Positions 1 through 11,050 of a stretch of 64,000 bases of DNA are shown piece after piece. A program made the translations under genes and the position numbers. Origin of the DNA: Polyporus tsugae (taxonomy: Eukaryota > Basidiomycota > Agaricomycetes > Polyporales > Polyporaceae); the NCBI GenBank assembly GCA_024305745.1, contig JAHRBS010000014.1:689501-753500 (forward strand), in the 5' to 3' direction. Below the pieces are notes generated by a model. It had not been told where the DNA came from and ran no database searches. It saw nothing but the letters and a program-made list of their open reading frames with translations. The stretch's first letter is position 1; each line of letters begins with the position of its first letter.

Positions 1-1359
1 AACAGCAAGCAAGGCCTGCTACTGTACCAAGGCAAAGTCTATGTCCCCAAGGACGATGCACTGCATGCTGAGATTGTACGCATCCACCACGACCTCCCGC
101 CCGCTGGACACCCTGGGCAGTCGAAGACATTGGAGTTGGTCACGCGAAACTACTGGTGGCCGGGCATGGCAAAGTTCATTAAGGATTACATTGAGACCTG
201 CGACACCTGTCGCTGCGGCAAGGGTTTGCATGCCAAACCGCACGGTCCTCTTCAACTGAACGAAATCCCTGATGGCCCGGGCCAGATTGTGACGTGCGAC
301 TTCATCACTGGACTTCCAGAGGTGGATGGGTACAACGTGCTTCAGCTCATCGCGGATTGGCATGAAAAGATGATACATCTTATTCCCTGCACTGAGGAGA
401 TTGACGCGGAAGGAGCTGCTGACAACTTCATCCGAGAACACTTTCGTCTTCATGGGCTGCTGCGAAAGATCATCTCTGATTGTGGGCCCCAGTTCTCAAG
501 CAAACTCTTCCGCGCTGTGCTCAAGGGACTCGGCATAGAAAATGCAATGTCCACAGCCTACCACCCTCAGACAGATGGGCAATCAGAACGATGGAACCAG
601 GAGATAGAGGCGTACCTTCGTATGTTCTGCTCACGGCGCCGTGATGACTGGGTCAAGTGGCTGCCGATTGCAGAATTCGCCTTTAACTCGCACCAGCGCT
701 CGTCAACGAGTTATTCGCTGTTCTACCTCATGTACGGCTATGAACCCCAGTTCCACATTCCAATGTTGCCTACAGCGGTGCCTGCAGCTGATGAACACTG
801 GGAGGAGCTGCGACAGGCGCGAGAGGATGCAACTGCAGCCTTAACTCTAGCAGCTGAGCAGATGAAGGAGTACTATGATCGGTATGTCCGTGACACTCCA
901 GAGTTCAAGGAAGGCCAGAAGGTGTGGCTCGACACGAGGAACTTCCATGTTCCTGGAGTCTCTCAGAAACTGGTGGATTGGTACGCTGGCCCGTATCTGG
1001 TTGTACGCAAGGTGGGCAATCTGGCTTACAAGCTCAGACTCTCTAAGGACCTTGTAATCCACCCAGTATTCCACATTTCTCTCTTGCTTCCACACAAGGA
1101 GAGTCGACTTCCCGGTCGTCACCCGGCAGAGCCAGCCGCAATTGAGGTGGAGGGGGAGGAAGAGTACGAAGTGGAGGAAGTGTTGGAGTCGCGGCGGTAT
1201 GGGTGGTGGAAGAAACTGCAGTACCTCATACACTGGAAGGGTTGGGGCCCTGAACACGACAGCTGGGAGGATGCAGTGGATCTTACAAACACGCTGCAAC
1301 TTGTGCAAAAATTCCATTCAACACATGCAGGGGCGCCTGGTCCTCTCAAGAAGACTTAG
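1..1359 (+). mobile_element. Ty3/gypsy chromovirus pol 3' end: integrase and chromodomain (5' truncated by window edge)
   Basis: The frame is open from base 1, so the start lies outside the window. The zinc-binding segment appears first, with His residues in RIHHDLPPAGHPGQ and Cys residues in CDTC. The integrase core follows: Asp in VTCDFITGLP, Asp in ISDCGPQF and Glu in DGQSERWNQE, the D,D(35)E triad. The C-terminus carries a chromodomain (EEYEVEEVLESRR, then YLIHWKGWGPEHDSWED), the hallmark of Ty3/gypsy chromoviruses, where it targets insertion to chromatin. The frame ends at 1357-1359 and is followed by a polypurine tract and LTR. The visible part has no frameshift or stop, so the copy may be fairly young. 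Family identity is near certain; activity cannot be judged without the rest of pol and the 5' LTR. Confidence 0.95.
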
Positions 1360-1378
1360 TCGTGAAGGCACAACCCTT

Positions 1379-1388
1379 AGGAGGGGGG
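1379..1388 (+). promoter_or_regulatory. Polypurine tract of the gypsy element
   Basis: An A/G-only run (AGGAGGGGGG) lies 3 nt before the TGTCATGA start of the LTR. That is the expected position for the plus-strand primer of reverse transcription. Confidence 0.7.
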
Positions 1389-1391
1389 TAT

Positions 1392-1837
1392 TGTCATGAA
1401 CGTTCTATTCGGCACCTGCCACCAGCGCCTTAGTTTCCTTTTCTGGATGATCTACTTCTCACGTTGTACTTATTGTTCTCTGTTGCATTGTATCTCATCC
1501 TTTGTTCTCTAGCACAATAGCTCCTTATTGTCCATCGTGGCTATTGTTCTGTTTCCATTGTTCACCCGTGTCCATAGTTACCTATTGTCCCTGGGTTCCC
1601 ATTGTCCTCTATACGTATATAAGGACCTGTACTTCGCTGCCTGGAGACCTCAGTTTCGACCTCTTGTCTCCAGGTAAGCCTCGCTGTATTTCGCTCATAG
1701 ACAACTACTTACTCAATGCATCTTGTCTCCAGCCCTGACCATTGAGCCTTGCTCCGCTCTCACTGCACAAGTGCTTGTTGGCGCTCCTGCTCGTCTTGTA
1801 CATATCCCTGATCCTTGCTCGACGCTCAGTCGTAACA
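1392..1837 (+). repeat. 3' LTR of the gypsy element
   Basis: The LTR begins TGTCATGA directly after the polypurine tract and ends at CGTAACA, about 446 bp later. The right edge is set because recognisable F-box/LRR coding sequence (minus strand) resumes immediately after it. A TATA-like box (GTATATAAGG, about 1615-1624) lies inside, as expected for the U3 promoter. The 5' LTR and left target-site duplication are outside the window; the bases after the right edge are CTGTT. Confidence 0.75.
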
Positions 1838-3019
1838 CTGTTCAGGCCAATGGAGAGGGACTTGAGGGTAGCGAGAGTGGCGAGGGAGGTGAGATGGTTG
1901 GGGTCAATACGTGGATCGTAATCGAGCTTGAGCTCCAGGTGGCGCAGATGGGAATGCAACTGGCATAGCGATTTTATATCCAGTGCTGAGCTGGCAGTTC
2001 CAAGGAAAGTACCTCCACATTCTGCCTAGATAAGAAGCAGGCCGAGAGTGTGCTTCTGAGCATGGTCTTGTCCTCTCTGTCCACATAAAAAAATACAATG
2101 CTGAGTTCACATATGTCCAGATTCAGAAGGCACAATGGGCCCATGTCGAGGGAATTGCGGAACCTCAGGAAGGAACCTGTGTTGAGGAGGGTCGCCACTT
2201 TGTAAGCTCATTTCATCTTGCTTACTACTTACAGACACTTCTCGATCGTCATGACTGTTGATTGTTGTTTGTACTCACGTATATATAGCTCGCATCCCTG
2301 TATTGCGGGGCCCCAGTCCTTTTCTCCACAACGCAGGTACGTTCCCCTATTTCCTCGCATACATTACTCCTGTACTCAGAGTCCTTTTCTCCACAATGCA
2401 GAGCCTTTTCCTGTCTGTGTCCTTGAGTGTTCCGGATCCGAGGATCCGTGTTCCACACTTCTAGGCAAGGAAGAATGGGCGCATTGCTGAACACAGACAA
2501 TAGTTGGTACCAGAAGGTGTCTGCTGAATTTTCGGCCGTAAATTAGGATCCACAGCAGCAACAAACGGGTTGATGATGATTTCCCGCACAAGGCAAGCAT
2601 ATTCTTGGAACCGTGTCCACCTCGATTCACGGGTTTCAGGTGTTCCGTACAATTCCTGCAAAGCATATAAGTGTCCGATTGACCCGCTGGGACCTAATGC
2701 AGAAGCTGACCCATGCACCACAGGCCAGGGTCTGTACCACGAGTTGTTCTGACTCTCAGGAGGCCTCTGCATGATCCTGACAATGCAAAGCAGATGCCTC
2801 AGTGCCTTGTCACTCCGGAGGAACCTCCACAGGGCAGCGAGAGCAGGTTTAGTAAAGCTGCTGTGGACCTTCGCCAATTGAGCTAAAGTCTGGTGAGCAG
2901 ACTTTGAGTCAGTTGATTCATTGTTGTTATAGACATCGTTGAGATCAGTGGCAAGGTGTGAGACAATATAGTAGAGAATGTCTTGACCGCCTGCTAGAGA
3001 AGTTGCCAGCGGCCGCCAT
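1838..3019 (-). pseudogene. F-box/LRR pseudogene 1, interrupted by the gypsy element
   Basis: On the minus strand the N-terminus has the family F-box (QDILYYIVSHLATDL), then a segment like EYACLVREIIINPF and LRR-like sequence (HLELKLDYDP, LKSLSIGLNS). That sequence stops exactly at the LTR edge at 1838. The start region is frameshifted: the ATG at 3019 opens MAAAGNFSSRRSR, whereas the relative at 13649 reads MAATSLAGVQDILYY. A few extra bases near the start explain the difference. Further frame breaks occur across 1960-2460. F-box proteins are substrate adaptors of SCF ubiquitin ligases, but this copy cannot encode one. The remaining C-terminal part would lie upstream of the retroelement, outside the window. 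Confidence 0.75.
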
Positions 3020-3269
3020 GATGATATTTTGAAGAGTATTCTTGCCGACGACGAATACTTGGGAGGAAGCAGTACAAGGAGAGAATGAAGAGTATATAAC
3101 GGCCTGTTTGGCAAAAATGTGAGAAGTGGAGGGGCTCGATACTGATACAGTTGGGTGGAAATTAAATAAACCAAATAATAATTCAGAGGGGGAAGAGGGT
3201 GGCATTGGTCAGACATGAGTGTGTCTATACACCCCATTCTGTGTCTGGTGAAAGATGACACCCTGAGCT

Positions 3270-4589
3270 TTCCACCAGAGTCATCATACTAAATTTCTGA
3301 GACCTTTATGGTTTTTGTGAGGCTCAGAACTATTGAAGGTCATTTTTGGGCACCAATGCTTCGCCCCATATATAGAAAAGATGTAGTTGTAAATTGTTAT
3401 GCGGGAATTTGGGGATTTTGCCAAGATATCCGGTGTTCGGATTCCAATAGCGCCGGTTCGACGGAAGTTAGTGCCACTCTGCTCATCCTCCATCCATACG
3501 ACCATTATTTGGTGCACTGAAAGCGGCCTGTCAGGCGTACTTGGACAGAATTACAAAGAGACATGAAAATAAGCTGCGTGCATTGCCCGCACACCTCGTG
3601 CACCTCGCGCGCTGCCCATGGCGTGCGCACCCTGTACACTGCATGTGCACCTCCTCCAACTCGTGTGCTGCCCACACCCACACCTATCAGCCCTGACCCA
3701 GCTCTATTCACACAGCCTGCCGCGCACACATTCCACCCATGCGCCATCTCTTCGAACTTGATAATTACTCACAAATTTTGCTTCAGCTAGTAATAGGGAG
3801 GGTTTACATGGCATAATGCCCCCTCCAAGCAAATGGATGCTGATATCTCCGGAAATAACAGAATCGCCGTCTCTAAAACCTCTACTTCCACCTGTCATAC
3901 GGCACGTGATGAAGCACTGGTGCCTCCACATCTCACACTTGGGGTATGGAGTGCTGCAGCGGCACACACCCAGGTCCAATTTGACTTAGGGCCACGGTTC
4001 AGCTACCATTGAGTGTACATAGATACAAAATGCGCCCATCAGCGAACTATCAGTGCTACTATTAATCCCCATCCATCCCTTCCATTCGAGCATCTAAACT
4101 GAAAGATTTTGGTGTGGACCACGTGACCTGTACGACATGAGTGTGAGCTCCAGCGAGATTTTGAACAACTCACAGTCACTACGTCTCTGGTGCATGGGGG
4201 GAAAGCCACATTCCCTGGCAGCGACGTCGTAAAGCTCCATGTGGACCAGTCGCTCGAGTCAGTCGCAGAAGGGAACTTGTGTGGGGTGATAGCCCAGGCC
4301 CCAGCAGTCTTGGTCAAAATGAGGCACAGCGATGACAGTGTTCAGTGAAACAGCGTTGCATGTTACACATACGCCCAACCTTCAAGTAGAGTAGGTTCTG
4401 GTCGTGTCCTGAGTGGAAAACTGTCGCATTCGTCAGAAGTTCAAGACTAGTATCATACCTAAGTATAGGTGCCAGGGCAATGACCAGATCACCATGCAGG
4501 GAGCCTAGCGGCCAACGATGCACACGGAACACCCCTATATGCTGTGTGAGCAACGCGTCAGGAGAGAGCACGGTACAATGGGCAATGGA
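3270..4589. other. Region with no recognisable gene
   Basis: No ORF here has recognisable domains. A C/A-rich, GTGCAC-laden stretch lies at about 3580-3730. A GGCCTGTTTGGCAAAAAT motif at 3101-3118, just outside this region, resembles the terminus of the MITE at 5288-5564. Confidence 0.5.
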
Positions 4590-5035
4590 GCAACGCACAG
4601 GGAGCCAGTTGCCTGACAAGACCCGCAGAGGCACGCCCTGCGCAAAGAACACAGTGCATATCACGACAGAGCATGAGACGGCAAGATGCCCAGGGGAGGA
4701 CAGTGGGCGACAGTCAAGCAACCTACAGGGAGGCAGTTCACCTACGAGGCCCGCAGAAGCACATCCTGCACAAAGAACACAACACAGATCAGGACGGAGC
4801 ACGAAACAGCAAGATGCACAGGCAACAAACATACCCAGAGATTGGTGCCCCAGCCACTGGGAGGACAGTAGATCAACACTCACAGCACCAAGAAAGGCCG
4901 TGTGGAGAATACCCCGCGCGAACACTGCATCTAGATATAGCAGGAGACAGCAAAATATCCAGGAAAGGACCATACCTAAAGCCTGGTGCCCAAGCCAAAA
5001 GGAGACAGCAGAGCAACACGCCACCAAGCAGAGGT
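4590..5035. repeat. Degenerate tandem repeat, about three units of roughly 140 bp
   Basis: The segment from about 4597 (GAGCCAGTTGCCTGACAAG) aligns with the segment from about 4734 (AGGCAGTTCACCTACGAGG). Both continue through CGCAGARGCAC, GCACAAAGAACACA and ARACRGCAAGATGC at matching spacing. A third, more diverged unit (about 4890-5030) repeats the TGGTGCCC and GAGACAGCA parts. The long frames across it on both strands (including a Cys/Leu-rich minus frame from 5393) are a by-product of the repeat and are not called as genes. Confidence 0.65.
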
Positions 5036-5287
5036 GTCGAAGAGGGGATGCTACGAGTGCATATGGCAATGAATACGCAGGGACATTGAATGTGATTGCA
5101 AAGTGTGAAGGTGAAGCATATAGAGCACCCCCAGAGGGCATTGAGGAAGATGAGGAAGTCAAGATGAAATAGGCAAGAGAGCGAACATGTTCGGTAGAAT
5201 CCGGAGGGAACAGGTCACAGGACTCGGAAAAAGTTGTGTTAACCCAATTCCACATGACCATGCATGTTCTCGCTAGCTGATAACCAA

Positions 5288-5564
5288 CACGGCAGGCATT
5301 CCACGATTTTGGACAGGAGAAAAGTCGCAAAAAAGGGATTACTTGTGGAAGACTTTTCTCTGCACATGACCAAATTAGAGAAAAGTTGTACAAAAGTCTC
5401 CCAAAAGGAGAACTTTTGCTCCACTTTTTTCCTCTTTGTCACGTGTAAGAGAAAAGTTAACCGCGAGTAATCCGTTTTTATCGACTTTTCTCCCATCCAA
5501 AATCGCGAAATGCCCGCCGTGCGATTCTTAGTCGAATCGGAATTTTTGCCGAACAGGCCCTAAG
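5288..5564. mobile_element. MITE (non-autonomous DNA transposon) with about 55-bp terminal inverted repeats
   Basis: The left arm (about 5288-5342: CACGGCAGGCATTCC, then GATTTTGGACAGGAGAAAAG) is the near-exact reverse complement of the right arm (about 5464-5522: CTTTTCTCCCATCCAAAATC, then GAAATGCCCGCCGTG). The interior is AT-rich and non-coding, with further internal inverted repeats of AGAAAAGT/ACTTTTCT. Beyond the right arm the sequence runs to GAACAGGCCCTAA; its reverse complement, TTAGGGCCTGTTCGGC, looks like an hAT-type terminus. The matching left outer end is not evident, so the element may be truncated. Confidence 0.7.
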
Positions 5565-5569
5565 GGGTG

Positions 5570-6227
5570 TGCGCGGGTAGGCTACTAATCGGCATCTGCC
5601 GACGACAATGCTCCACCACCCCGACTCCTCCGGACTCTCCCCGGCGAATGGGTGGGACGAAGAGAAAGGGAGGCTGCGGCGACGAGATACCTAATGGGGT
5701 CCTGTATTGCCTCTCCCCAAGAGCGTTAACGGCTGGGCCTCCATGCGACTCAAAGGGAGGTTCAACTGTGACTGAAAAGTACTTGGCCAACCGACCGTAG
5801 AGGATGGCATGCACGGACGTTTGAAATGAACCGTCAATGAGCTCGCGCGTCCCGCCCGCTGGCAGGTCGGAGCATAGGGGACAGCTTCTACGCAAATGTC
5901 GTGCACTATTCAGATGATCAGCCGCATGCGGTACACTAGGAGAAATGATTGGTCTCACCTCGAGTTCGCCTTAAGCTTTCCATGCGGTAATATCCGTGTT
6001 CCAGGCGAGACCAGGCTCTGAGGCAGGCGGCGTGTAGGTGGGCCAAATCTCGAGTGACGCTTGGCGACTTCCGAGACGAGGTAAATAAATATCAGCCCAG
6101 TTCTCCTCCCTCCTCCAAGAGTGTACATCTTTACGCCATTCGCGACGTCATTGGGTGAACCGACCGGTCGTGTATACGTAGGTACAGTTGAGCCCAAATC
6201 TCATCGCAGACAGGAAGAATCCACAGC
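5570..6227. other. Intergenic region downstream of F-box gene
   Basis: No recognisable gene, repeat or RNA. It probably contains the 3' UTR of the minus-strand F-box gene ending at 6228. Confidence 0.5.
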
Positions 6228-8074
6228 TCACGAAAACGTAAGCTTCGACCCTCGCGAGCACTCTGGACACCTCGAAGCCCCATCCGCCACGGCCCAATCC
6301 TCCTCCATAACAAGTCTCTCCGACCGGAACGGGGACGCGGCGAGCGGGAAGACTCCTCTCACAACCTCTGAGACCTTCCCTGCCAAGTCCGCCCTGCCAG
6401 GGGGCAACAGCACCTTGGGTACGACGAGCGTCCGCAAGCCGTGCGGCTCGCGTCCGTGCACGTCGTTGTACAAGAGCTCACCCTCCGCCTCCGACATCTC
6501 CATCGCCGGCAGGTGGAGCAGACGCAATCGCGGGCAGTTCCGCGCGAAGTGCATGAGCGCGTCGAGCGGGCCACCGCGAGGGCGTTCCGGGGCGGCGGGG
6601 TCGTCGCGGATGTCAAAGCCAAAGTAGAGCCAGATGCGCAGGTGGAACGCCTCGAGGGCGGGGAAGGACTCCGCGACGGCGCGCAGGTCGGCGGACGTGC
6701 AGGCGATGTCGAAGTAGCTGGGAAACCCGAGCGAGAGGCGGCGGAGCTGGGAGAGGGCGAGGAGGGGGTGCACAATGTCTAGCAAAGACGCCTCGAAGGT
6801 GTCATCGATGAGCGAGATGCCGTAGACAACGCAGCCTCGTGAGGGCGGGACGCGGCCGTGCGTCGCGGATACGGAGAGGCTCGTGATCGTGGGGTGTTTG
6901 GCGGCGAGCGTGCGGAAACACTCGGTGGCACTTTTGGCGAGCTCGGCGGCCGGGTCGCCGTAGTCCCAGCCCGTGACGGAGAGCGTGTGCATCGATGGGA
7001 GGCGAGTGGTGTCAAGCAGCGCGCCGAGGTTTACCCAAGTCCCTTCCACGACGAGTGTGGTGACGGCTTTAAATGCAAGCAAGAGACTATCCTCCGGGAA
7101 GCTCTGCTTTGTCAGCGAAATTGATAAGTGCTGAAGAGTAGGCAGCTTTGTTAAGAGCTGTAGGTCGTCGAGGTCTACCTGCGGGACGACTTCGAGATGG
7201 CGCAAGCGAGAACAATTATTTTGTAGGAGGGATAGACCGAGGCTTGAGGGAGGAAACTGCAGCCGAAGTTTGTCGATCTCGGGGGCAGAGTTGAAGGTCT
7301 GAGTGAACACGCAGCGCAGTTTCTCGTCGAGTGCTGGCGGACCGTCATTATCGATATTGAAATTGAGCGTGCATACGAAAGGGGATATGAGTGCGAAAGC
7401 GCCTAGGTTGGGAGCTTGCGTGGAGAAGTGGCAGAAGGCCACCGACAGGAGCTTGGGGAGGATCGGAGCACGGTCTGTCACAGACAACAGCTCCTCCCAG
7501 ATTCGGCACCACGCTGGACCATCAAACGCGAACAAGGTTATGGCACGGATGCGTGAGGCATACTCCACGAATTGGGGCCAGCCAGGATGTATACGAGGAT
7601 CGTCAGCATTCCGCAAAACCTGAGAGAATGCAGGTTATATGTGGTATTTCAAGTGAATACAGAGCGAAAGAAACTCACGTATTTCGTGTCATATCCTCGT
7701 AACAGTCTCCAGCGTTCCTCGTACGCCTCCGCAGCGCCTAGAATCGGAAACCCTCCCCCACCTTGGTTAGGCAACCGGTAACGTCTAGGTTTGTTCTTTC
7801 CGAGCAATTCTGTACCTTCTCGACTGCCTTCTCTCGAGGCGATTCCGAGTTCGCAAAGGAGATCGGCAAGAGGTTGGTCGTCGGGTAGTCGCTTCCACAG
7901 CACGTCCAGTGCCGGGCCAGTGAACCCTCGACAGGACCTTGCCGCGATGGCCAGCGATCGACGGGATTCGTATATTTGATCGTCTTTGACCTGGTGGATT
8001 GGGTCTAGATAGGAAAAGACATGGTAGAGAACGTCTGGCACGTTGGGGAGCGAGCGAGAGCTTGTGCTGGTCAT
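6228..8074 (-). CDS. F-box/LRR-like protein, the only apparently intact member of the cluster
   Basis: Predicted as an SCF ubiquitin-ligase adaptor. Exon 1 (8074-7679, 132 codons) starts MTSTSSRSLPNVPDVLYHV, a clear F-box opening, followed by SCRGFTGPALDVLWKRLPDD. A 59-nt intron (7678-7620, GTGAGT...CAG) precedes exon 2 (7619-6228). The total is 595 aa, with no internal stop. Exon 2 holds degenerate leucine-rich repeats (LRHLEVVPQV, LQHLSISL, FHLRIWLYFGFD, LRLLHLPAMEM), the likely substrate-binding part. The start is the first ATG of the frame and aligns with the starts of the neighbouring relatives. Neighbours 1, 2, 3 and 4 on the same strand are broken copies of the same family. The substrate cannot be predicted. 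Confidence 0.85.
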
Positions 8075-9078
8075 GGTGGAGTTTGACGGGAAGGAGTTGA
8101 CTGCGTGCGCAGTTTAAACCTGAACTGTGCTTTATCACGTCGTCGGGGAGACGTACCAGTGCTTTGACCCCGCACACACGCTGTGCTTAACTGCTTCCGC
8201 CATCTTAGCCCCCATCTTGATTTACAGGGCCAGCTGGGCAGGATATGTACGAGGGAGGGTGATGGGAAGCCGTGGTAGAGGCAGATGTTCTTGGTGGGCA
8301 GTCGTTCGACGTCGACGTCGTCACTGGGGAGATGAGGTGACGCCTGTCGAACCTGCCGGCCCGGGCCCGGCCGAACAAGTTTCATATAACGTCTCGGATC
8401 CGGAGCACATGTACACCTATAACGAGTACTGCCGTTCAAACGATATCGAGCTGACCGCGGTGACGATTTGCTAGATGATCAAATCTGCTGTTTGAATCAG
8501 GCAAAAAGGCTTCGGCCGCCGGTTCCAAAACGCCTTGCGCTCATTCAAATGTCCCTACTACACCGCTCGTATATTGTCCACTCTCGCTCTTGAACTCCCC
8601 CACCCAGCACCGTTCCATGCCCTCCGCGTACAGCCGGTCCTCCAGCTGCTCCCCCTTGCTCGTGAACGCATGCTGGCACCTCCACGACCCGCACCCGGGC
8701 CCCGCCCAAGCCCATACCCCTGGTTTCCAAAGTGCTGCAGGGTTACTAAGTGAATGTTGGACTTGGAGCACTTCAAAAGCCGAACCATTCCACAGCGTAT
8801 ACCTGAACAGCGCAGGGACCATCCGGCGGTCTAACGACGTCGTGTGGTGTGTCTTCATCTTCGGGCGTCCGCCGTGGACAGACGTCCAGTGTGTTATTGG
8901 CGATCGACCGCGGGCGCGGGAGGATACACTATGACAGGCTCGGCTTGGGTAGTTAAGGATTCTCAAGCTGAGTACAATATACATATACTATTCGAATCGG
9001 CGAGTAACGCACTGTTCTGCTACCAGCACCAATCATAAGACAGAGGTTGTGGAAACGCCATGCCTGTGGCGAACCGAA
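8075..9078. other. Intergenic region, one uncertain minus-strand ORF
   Basis: A minus-strand frame at 8541-8984 (147 codons; contains CGSWRCQHAFTSKGEQLED) has protein-like composition but matches no family I recognise. It could be a gene fragment. Nothing else stands out; the upstream part should hold the promoter of the F-box gene starting at 8074. Confidence 0.3.
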
Positions 9079-10817
9079 TCAGTCGTCATCCGATTCCAGG
9101 TCCCCCGGGATCATGTGAATCACCGCAAACGGAAAGACCTTCTCCACCCAACCGCGGAACTCTCTCTGGCCCTCTCGGCGGCGCTCCTCGTCCTCTTCCC
9201 CCGAACAGACGACGGGCCTCGTAACCAACAAGTCGTGAAGCCCATGGGGCGCGGCAGGAGGGGCCTCCGCGTCGGTTCCGACGAGGGAACTGTAGTCAAA
9301 TTTCACCTCCGGGATGCGGAGACTGTGGAGACGGGGACAATGGCGCGCAAAGGTGAGGATGGACTCAAGGTCCGCATATTGGTCAGAAAAGTACTGGCCC
9401 TAGGTGTCGTGCAGATGGAAGGTCTCGACGTCTGGCCACGCCTCCGCGATCGTGCGGAAGTCAATGGGGGTGTATCCTAGGATGGGTCCGCGGAAGCGTG
9501 CCGAGAAGCTCCGGATGGTCGCGACTCGCATGGGACAACAGAGGGTCGATGAGCTTTACAAGCGTCATCACGGCCCGGGACCGCTTCTCCTCCCTCTGCA
9601 CGTGGAGCTGCCTGCTCTCCCACTCGAAGGCCGTCAAGAACGGGCACTTCACGACCAACGTGCGCAGAATGGGCGACAACTCCCGGCGCATGGTCCTGGA
9701 GTCCTCGTGGGTCTCGGAGATAGAGAAGGTTCGTAGCTGGGGAGCATCCATGTAGGCGATGAGGGCACCGATGACACCGAACTCGTCGCTGGAAACTGCT
9801 AGGATACGGAGTCGAGTGAAGGTGACAGTAAGATTTAGCGGCGCCCGACGGCTTAGGTCAATGGACAGATACTCGAGGTTGTGGAGGGAGGCGAGGTGCG
9901 TGAGATTGTTGGAGTTGATTTGGAAGTTCGTATCAAGCCGGAGGTAGAGCAGGCGGCGATGCGACTGGGCCAGCGATTGTAGATCCAGTACAGGAATGGG
10001 TATCTCAACGGAAAGCACCTCCAGATTCTGGATCGACGAGAAGCAGTCCGAAAGGGCCTTTTGAACCTTACTTTCGTCCCGTGCGCCCGCTTGAGGGAAG
10101 ATGATGTTGAGTTCGCGGATGGATGGGTTCAGGTGGCACAACGTGCCCGCGTCGAAGGAGCGGTACTTGAAGGAATTCGGAGTGAGGAGACTCGCTGCTT
10201 CCAAGCGAGGAAGGATGGGCGTATTGCCGAGCGCGGACGACAGTCGGCGCCAGAAGTCGTCTTGCCAGATTTTCGATTGCAAGGGGGTGTCCACGATGCC
10301 GACAAACGGGTCGAGGATGATTTCTCGCACCAGGGAAGCGTACTCGTGAAATCGTTTCCAGCTCGACTGCCAAGTTGCAGGGTTTTCGAAGATGATTCTT
10401 CGTACGAGAGAGGCGTATTCTTGAACTTGTTTCCAGATCGACTCATGCGAAGTTATAAATTTTCCGCGTATTTCCTGTGAACGCTGTAGGTGTCTGATTT
10501 TATCCCAGAAGATCGGACCCACATACCAAAGGTGGGATTTCCCACTGATGTTTAGAAGAGGTCCTCCGCGCGATCCCGACAACCCAGAGTAGATGCCTCA
10601 ATGGCCGATCGTCCCACAGACGCCTCCACAACGCAGCGAGGGCGGGTCGAGAAAGGCCGCTGTGGACCCTTGCTAGTCGAGCCAAAGTCCGGCGAACAGA
10701 TTTTGCGTCGGTCGATTCATGATAGGAGGCATCGGACGCTTCGAGGTCAGCGGCGAGGTGCGAGATGACGTGATAGAAGATATCCTGAAACCCCGGCAGG
10801 GAATTCATTGTTGCCAT
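9079..10817 (-). pseudogene. F-box/LRR pseudogene 2 (frameshift and in-frame stop near the 3' end)
   Basis: The start at 10817 (MATMNSLPGFQDIFYHVIS) opens a clear F-box. Exon 1 (10817-10527, 97 codons) joins exon 2 (from 10474) through a 52-nt GTATGT...CACAG intron that restores phase. LRR-like sequence follows (LEVLSVEIPI, LYLRLDTNFQ, LEYLSIDLS). A segment is tandemly repeated (VQEYASLVRRIIF and FHEYASLVREIIL). Around 9520-9535 the family frame is lost; the downstream frame (PIDFRTIAEAWPDVETFHL, then ILTFARHCPRL) has a TAG at 9400-9402 before its own end at 9079. Translation in the first frame would stop at 9461 with a truncated C-terminus. A recently disabled gene is the best reading; sequencing error is an alternative for the single shift but not for both lesions. 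Confidence 0.75.
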
Positions 10818-11050
10818 GATGAAATTCGGGGGCCCAGCGAGTGAGGAAGGTACGAGGAGGGTGGAGGGGAGGATGTCGGTCAGGGGGTGCGTCGCTGCGT
10901 CGCTGCGTCGCCTTCGGTAGTTTCCGATGACAATGCTCCACATCCCGCTGCTTCTTCAGATGATCTGCAATCCTGACCGCGGGGGAAGATGCCCTAGCAC
11001 AGTCGGACAAGACAGACAGATCCACGGCTCACGAGCAGGTACTAAGCGCT

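Noticed and set aside
847..1317. Minus-strand frame inside the gypsy integrase
   Set aside because: It is antisense to an unmistakable integrase/chromodomain frame.
4314..5393. 359-codon Cys/Leu-rich minus frame resembling a membrane protein
   Set aside because: It coincides with the degenerate tandem repeat. Its hydrophobicity comes from the complement of an A/G-rich strand.
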